A DNA stretch of 64,000 bases, from the NCBI GenBank assembly GCA_947629335.1, contig CANRDI010000005.1:58151-122150 (forward strand). Direction: 5' to 3'. Origin of the DNA: an uncultured Clostridia bacterium. Lineage in GTDB: Bacteria; Bacillota; Clostridia; Oscillospirales; Ruminococcaceae. The notes below the pieces were generated by a model. The model was given only the letters and a program-made list of their open reading frames with translations. It did no database searches and was not told where the DNA came from. The translations under genes were made by a program, and so were the position numbers. This document shows, one piece after another, positions 60,126-64,000 of this stretch. Position 1 is the stretch's first letter, and every line of letters begins with the position of its first letter.

Positions 60126-60797
60126 ATGCGAATGAGAAGAAAGAAAAACCTTGACGAAAGGCTTTTAAACTGCCGCGAGATAATGCTTTATATGCAGGCT
60201 CAGAACGAACACGCAAACGACCCTTTAAGCGAGGAATTTTTTGCCGACAGCAAAAAGACCTTTGGAAATGATAATCCGCTTTATCTTGAAATAGGCTGCG
60301 GAAAAGGAGGATTTGCAATAGAATTTGCGAGGCAAAATCCGAATATAAATCTTATTGCAGTTGAAAAAACGCCCAATGTTCTCATAACGGGAATGGAAGA
60401 GCAGATGAAATTAAAGCTCCCAAACCTTAAATTTTGTATGGGTCAGGCGGAATATCTCGACCACCTGTTTCACGAAAACACAGTTGACCGAATTTTTCTG
60501 AACTTCAGCTGTCCGTTTCCAAAAAAACAATATGCCGCGCACCGCCTGACGCATGAAAGATTTTTGAAGATATACCGCAAAGTTATGACGAAAACCGCCG
60601 AAATTCATCAGAAAACCGACAATATGCGCTTCTTCGAGTTTTCTCTTGAGCAGTTCTCGCAAAACGGCTTCGGTCTTAAAAACGTTTCCCTCGATTTACA
60701 TAACAGCCCCTTTACGGGGAATATTATGACCGAATATGAAAAACGTTTTACCGACCTCGGTCAGCCTATTTACAGGCTTGAAGCATTTTTGAGATAA
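60126..60797 (+). CDS. trmB: tRNA (guanine-N7-)-methyltransferase
   Basis: 223-residue SAM-dependent enzyme that methylates G46 in tRNA. SAM motif LEIGCGKGGFAIEFA near residue 57, AVEKTPNVL near 80, and the family block NFSCPFPKKQYAAHRL near 125, which in most members reads NFSDPWPKKRH: the Asp of that motif is Cys here. TEYEKRF and a C-terminal YRLEA follow the usual pattern. ATG 60126 follows GGAG; the longer frame from 59889 is not supported. Confidence 0.93.
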   Translation: MRMRRKKNLDERLLNCREIMLYMQAQNEHANDPLSEEFFADSKKTFGNDNPLYLEIGCGKGGFAIEFARQNPNINLIAVEKTPNVLITGMEEQMKLKLPNLKFCMGQAEYLDHLFHENTVDRIFLNFSCPFPKKQYAAHRLTHERFLKIYRKVMTKTAEIHQKTDNMRFFEFSLEQFSQNGFGLKNVSLDLHNSPFTGNIMTEYEKRFTDLGQPIYRLEAFLR

Positions 60798-60825
60798 AGC
60801 GTTTATTAAATAATGGAGAGGCTTT

Positions 60826-61743
60826 ATGAAGAAAATAACAGGAAGATTTCCAAGCACGACTGAACTTTGCGACATTCATTTTTACATTTACACTCCCGAA
60901 AGACCGAAAGCGGTCGTTCAGTTTTCACACGGAATGTGTGAGTTTGTCGAGCGCTATGAGGAATTTGCGCGGTTTTTATGCGAAAACAATATCGCTTTCT
61001 GCGGAAACGACCATATCGGACACGGAAATTCTATCGCGCACAATGACCTTCTCGGCTATTTCGGAGGTCACGACGGGTACAAGAATATGGTGCGCGACCT
61101 TCACAGAATGAACGCTGTTATACAAAGCACATTTCACGATATTCCCCTTTTCCTAATGGGACACAGTATGGGTAGTTTTCTTTCGAGGATTTACCTCTCA
61201 AAATACGACGACAAATTTAACGGCGCGATAATTATGGGAACAGCAGGCGGAATTACAGGTCAAGCGCCGCTTAGGAAAATACTCGACGCGGCAGTAAAGA
61301 AAAACGGCGACCTCTACCGTCACAACAACATAACCAAAATGGTTTACGGAGTATTAAATCTCCGCACGGCAAACCGACGCACGGTCTATGACTGGCTTTC
61401 GCGCGACGATAAGGACGTTGATTATTTTATAGAAAATCCGAAATGCAATTTCACGTTTACCGTCGCGGGCTACCGCGATATGCTCAATGCACTTTTGTGC
61501 TGCAACTCTGCGGCTGTCGTTGAAAATACTCCGACCGATATACCTATGCTGTTTTTAAGCGGAGGAATGGACCCCGTCGGCGAATACGGAAGCGGCGTAA
61601 GAAAAGCCGTGATAAAGTATCTTGAACATGGCTGCGAGGCAAATTTAAGGATATACCGCGAGGCAAGACATGAGCTGTTGTTTGAACTGAACAAAAACGA
61701 GGTCATGAACGACATTCTTGAATTTATCACAAAGAGGGTATAA
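60826..61743 (+). CDS. Alpha/beta hydrolase, lysophospholipase/monoglyceride lipase-like
   Basis: 305 residues. Pattern VVQFSHGMCEFVERYEEFA near residue 30 (HGxxE-like), NDHIGHGNS near 65, nucleophile GHSMGSFLS near 110, Asp in SGGMDPVG near 248 and His in ARHELLFE near 283. It fits the Hydrolase_4 group that cleaves acylglycerols or lysophospholipids. GGAG precedes ATG 60826; it lies 28 bases after trmB and is probably co-transcribed. Confidence 0.88.
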   Translation: MKKITGRFPSTTELCDIHFYIYTPERPKAVVQFSHGMCEFVERYEEFARFLCENNIAFCGNDHIGHGNSIAHNDLLGYFGGHDGYKNMVRDLHRMNAVIQSTFHDIPLFLMGHSMGSFLSRIYLSKYDDKFNGAIIMGTAGGITGQAPLRKILDAAVKKNGDLYRHNNITKMVYGVLNLRTANRRTVYDWLSRDDKDVDYFIENPKCNFTFTVAGYRDMLNALLCCNSAAVVENTPTDIPMLFLSGGMDPVGEYGSGVRKAVIKYLEHGCEANLRIYREARHELLFELNKNEVMNDILEFITKRV

Positions 61744-61746
61744 GCC

Positions 61747-61775
61747 TTGACAATTATGTAAATTTGTGCTATAAT
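61747..61775 (+). promoter_or_regulatory. Promoter of the SufC-SufB-like unit, full consensus
   Basis: TTGACA (61747-61752), 17-base spacer ending TGC, TATAAT (61770-61775): perfect -35 and -10 with an extended -10. It starts four bases after the stop of the hydrolase gene. Confidence 0.9.
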
Positions 61776-61792
61776 GTATTAGTAATTTTTTA

Positions 61793-61870
61793 ACTCTAAA
61801 TCTTACCTCTTATCTCTTATTTCTTACCTCTAACTTCTAATCTCTAAATTCTTACCTCTTACCTCTAAAA
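61793..61870 (+). repeat. Heptanucleotide tandem repeat, longest run
   Basis: About eleven imperfect 7-base units, for example CTCTTAT CTCTTAT TTCTTAC CTCTAAC TTCTAAT CTCTAAA TTCTTAC CTCTTAC CTCTAAA. One unit is six bases long. It fills the 5' leader between the promoter and the SufC-like gene and merges into its AAAGGAG ribosome site. Confidence 0.85.
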
Positions 61871-61884
61871 GGAGCTGATTTTTT

Positions 61885-62595
61885 TTGCTTGAAATAAAAG
61901 ATCTGCGCTGGGAAACGCCCGACAAAAACGAGATTTTAAAAGGCGTTTCATTTAAAACAAACGGCGCGCTTACGGTAATAACAGGTCCGAACGGAGGCGG
62001 AAAGACCTCGCTTGCAAAACTTATTGCGGGAGTTGAACTGCCGACGTCGGGACAGATACTGCTTGACGGCGAGGACATCACGCCGCTTTCCGTTACAGAA
62101 CGCGCGAACAAGGGTATTGCTTACGCATTTCAACAACCCGTAAGGTTTAAAGGAATAACCGTGCGCGATCTGTTAGAGCTTGCCGCAAAGGGCAGCAAGA
62201 GCTATGAGGGTTACTGCGATCTGCTCGGAAAAGTCGGACTTTGCGCGGAAGAATATATTGACCGCGAAATGAATACCGCGCTTTCGGGCGGCGAAGCAAA
62301 ACGCATAGAAATAGCGACGGTATTAGCGAGAAAAGCAAGGCTCTCGGTTTTTGACGAGCCTGAGGCGGGAATTGACCTCTGGAGCTTTTCGCGCCTTGTG
62401 GAAACATTTGAGGAAATTCGCTCGGACAATTCGGGCGAGCTTATAGTTATTTCACATCAAGAGCGTATTCTGAAGATTGCCGACACGATAATAGTTATAG
62501 CCGACGGAAAAATTCGCGTTGCGGGAGCAAGAGACGAGATACTTCCACAGCTTTTGCAGGGAGAATATACCTGTTCTTGTCCTAAAAGATGCTGA
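61885..62595 (+). CDS. sufC: SufC-like ATPase of Fe-S cluster assembly
   Basis: 236-residue ABC-type ATPase: Walker A GPNGGGKTSLAKL near residue 34, Q-loop in AFQQPVRF near 85, signature LSGGEAKRIEIA near 132, Walker B with DEPEAGIDLWS near 155 and H-loop VISHQERI near 190. The SGGEAKR and EAGID forms fit SufC and not a general transporter ATPase; no membrane permease adjoins. TTG 61885 is the start (AGGAG ten bases before). It ends CSCPKRC, a Cys-rich tail. With the SufB-like gene it should form a two-protein scaffold complex. Confidence 0.88.
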   Translation: MLEIKDLRWETPDKNEILKGVSFKTNGALTVITGPNGGGKTSLAKLIAGVELPTSGQILLDGEDITPLSVTERANKGIAYAFQQPVRFKGITVRDLLELAAKGSKSYEGYCDLLGKVGLCAEEYIDREMNTALSGGEAKRIEIATVLARKARLSVFDEPEAGIDLWSFSRLVETFEEIRSDNSGELIVISHQERILKIADTIIVIADGKIRVAGARDEILPQLLQGEYTCSCPKRC

Positions 62596-62744
62596 AAGGC
62601 TGCCGGCAAAAAAGCCCTGCCTGCGCCGCGAGCGCGTTATCGGAAAGTTATCAGGGCGTTTTGCCTACAGCAGCGGCGCGAGTATGACGAAACTTTCTCA
62701 AATGTCCGAAAAGCTGACTATTGCTAACTGAATGAGGGAATATT

Positions 62745-63680
62745 ATGGAAACAAATTTTAACGATATAACTGCGGGAATGCTCAAGATCATTTCCGACTA
62801 TGATGAAACGACGGGCTTCAAGGGGGCGTTCAATATCCGCGAGGACAGCTCATGCGCAGGACGTCAGTCCTCAAAGAACATAACCATAAATTCCAAATCC
62901 GACAAGCCCGGAATTGACATAATCGTAAAGCCGAACACGAAGGGCGAGACTGTGTACATTCCCGCGTGCGTTACGCACAGCGACGTTGACGACCTTGTTT
63001 ATAACGATTTCTATATTGGAAAAAACGCAGACGTGGTTATAGTAGCGGGCTGCGGAGTGCATAACGAGGGCGAAGAGGACGCCCGCCACAACGGTATCCA
63101 CAGGTTTTTCCTTGACGAGGGAGCAAGCGTGGTGTACAAAGAAAAACACATCGGCACGGGAAACGGAAAGGGCTTGAAGAAAATAGACCCCGTGACGGAG
63201 TGTTTTTTAAAGGACAACTCGCGGCTCGAAATGGACACGATCCAGCTCGGCGGAGTTGACCGCTCAACACGCACGACCTCTGCCGAACTTTCGGCAGGCG
63301 CGAAGATAATCGTGCGCGAAAGGATAATGACCGACAATGCTGAAGAAGCTGTAACGAAATTCAGCGTCAAACTTAACGGCGAGGACAGCGGCGCAGACTT
63401 GGTTTCACGCTCGGTCGCAAGAGGTAATTCTCATCAGGCGTTCTACAGTGTTGTTGAGGGAAACGCTCGCTGTACGGGACATTCGGCGTGCGACGCGATA
63501 ATTGCCGAAAACGGAAAAGTTGACGCACAGCCTGCGCTGAACGCGTCAAACGTTGACGCAGAGCTTATCCACGAAGCTGCGATCGGAAAGATAGCAGGAG
63601 AACAGCTCTTAAAGCTCTGTTCCTTGGGGCTTACACGGGAACAGGCGGAAGAAAAAATAATCGAAGGATTTTTGAGATAA
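62745..63680 (+). CDS. sufB: SufB/SufD-like Fe-S scaffold protein
   Basis: 311 residues, shorter than usual SufB (about 460), made almost wholly of the parallel beta-helix core. Seen: NADVVIVAGCGVHNEGEEDARHN near residue 95 (Cys, His, Glu), EKHIGTGNGKGLKKIDP near 135 and a late LIHEAAIGKIAGEQLLKLCSLGL near 270 (HEAAIGKI is the SufB/D hallmark). No SufS, SufU or separate SufD is nearby. GAGGGA precedes ATG 62745. The size and two-gene setting fit the minimal SmsCB-type system of anaerobes. Confidence 0.87.
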   Translation: METNFNDITAGMLKIISDYDETTGFKGAFNIREDSSCAGRQSSKNITINSKSDKPGIDIIVKPNTKGETVYIPACVTHSDVDDLVYNDFYIGKNADVVIVAGCGVHNEGEEDARHNGIHRFFLDEGASVVYKEKHIGTGNGKGLKKIDPVTECFLKDNSRLEMDTIQLGGVDRSTRTTSAELSAGAKIIVRERIMTDNAEEAVTKFSVKLNGEDSGADLVSRSVARGNSHQAFYSVVEGNARCTGHSACDAIIAENGKVDAQPALNASNVDAELIHEAAIGKIAGEQLLKLCSLGLTREQAEEKIIEGFLR

Positions 63681-64000
63681 CGATTTTTGGGAGTTTTATG
63701 TGGGGGAAACCTTTTGAAAAAGGTTTCCCCCACGCCCCCTTCTAAAACTTTTATGTAACTTGCTGTAGAGGAAAACGTTTCCGCTTTCCGACCGCGCCGC
63801 AAGGCGCGGTACAAAAGTTTTTTGAAAAGGAGTTTGAGGGAAAACTTTTTTTCAAAAAAGTTTTCCCTCAACAGGGGTGCGGGCGTTTAGCTGCGGAAAA
63901 CGTTATTGGAAACGGCACACGTTTGGGGGAAACCTTTTGAAAAAGGTTTCCCCCACGCCCCCTTCTAAAACTTTTATGTAACTTGCTGTAGAGGAAAACG
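63681..64000. repeat. Repeat block at the window end
   Basis: No gene. A 76-base sequence at 63702-63777 recurs without change at 63925-64000: GGGGGAAACC/GGTTTCCCCC palindrome, then CGCCCCCTTCTAAAACTTTTATGTAACTTGCTGTAGAGGAAAACG. Between them lie ACCGCGCCGC/..GGCGCGGT (63791-63810) and TGAGGGAAAACTTTTT.../...AAAAAGTTTTCCCTCA (63835-63870). The second copy may continue past the window. Confidence 0.9.

Noticed and set aside
62519..62731. 70-codon frame overlapping the end of the SufC-like gene
   Set aside because: It overlaps sufC in another frame, has no ribosome site and no protein-like pattern that outweighs the overlap.

Overview
The window looks like chromosome of a strictly anaerobic, fermentative, Gram-positive Clostridia member, most likely Oscillospiraceae/Ruminococcaceae. 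Sequence support: an electron-bifurcating type [FeFe]-hydrogenase operon (hydCBA), a complete spoIIA operon (spoIIAA-spoIIAB-sigF), both dipicolinate synthase subunits (a spore trait), meso-diaminopimelate-dependent lysine synthesis (lysA), a MazF toxin very like NdoA of Bacillus, the YfmF/YfmH M16 pair, BspA-type leucine-rich lipoproteins, and many consensus TTGACA-17-TATAAT promoters. No tRNA, rRNA, phage, insertion sequence with transposase, or CRISPR array was found.

Layout. 0-5.1 kb: HD-domain protein, a spacer with a 120-bp tandem palindromic repeat, then yfmF-yfmH-lgt. 5.9-10.1 kb: hydCBA. 10.2-24.0 kb, mostly minus strand: galM, a chemoreceptor, dGTPase, an orphan mazF (plus), PAS protein, polA, Gx transporter, three poorly known genes, nadE and the YebC regulator. 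24.1-27.6 kb: an AT-richer island of seven small co-oriented genes (VOC, nitroreductase, GNAT, SRPBCC, DUF3795, unknown, SdpI-like). Its intergenic gaps are copies or halves of one roughly 65-bp imperfectly palindromic element. 27.6-29.7 kb: TtcA-like, membrane protein, uridine phosphorylase. 30.3-32.7 kb: ppa-maf-rhomboid-SDR operon (minus). 32.9-37.9 kb: four BspA-type LRR proteins around dpaA-dpaB. 38.2-42.0 kb: purL. 42.3-44.8 kb: an HPt protein and a REC-HDGYP-REC-HDGYP regulator. 45.0-54.8 kb, minus: paired chromate transporters, lysA, small accessory genes including four tandem paralogues of unknown function and a duplicated small membrane protein. 55.2-58.1 kb: glycosyltransferase and the spoIIA operon. 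58.1-59.3 kb: repeat-rich spacer with a possible small RNA. 59.3-63.7 kb: DUF6882 protein, trmB, lysophospholipase-like hydrolase, and a two-gene SufC/SufB-like Fe-S assembly unit.

Themes. Energy metabolism (hydCBA) and Fe-S assembly (SufC-SufB-like) are linked by need for Fe-S clusters. Sporulation genes occur at two places. The intergenic DNA is unusually structured: composite palindromic elements, heptanucleotide tandem repeats (TCTTACC-type) and a 42-bp dispersed repeat recur between unrelated genes. The most interesting candidate for an undescribed system is the 24.1-27.6 kb array. Single-gene units are bounded by a structured repeat, half-repeats sit at both ends, and a strong promoter lies before the first unit. 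This resembles an integron cassette array in layout, but canonical attC core sequences and an integrase are not visible. All family assignments come from reading motifs by eye; no database search was run.
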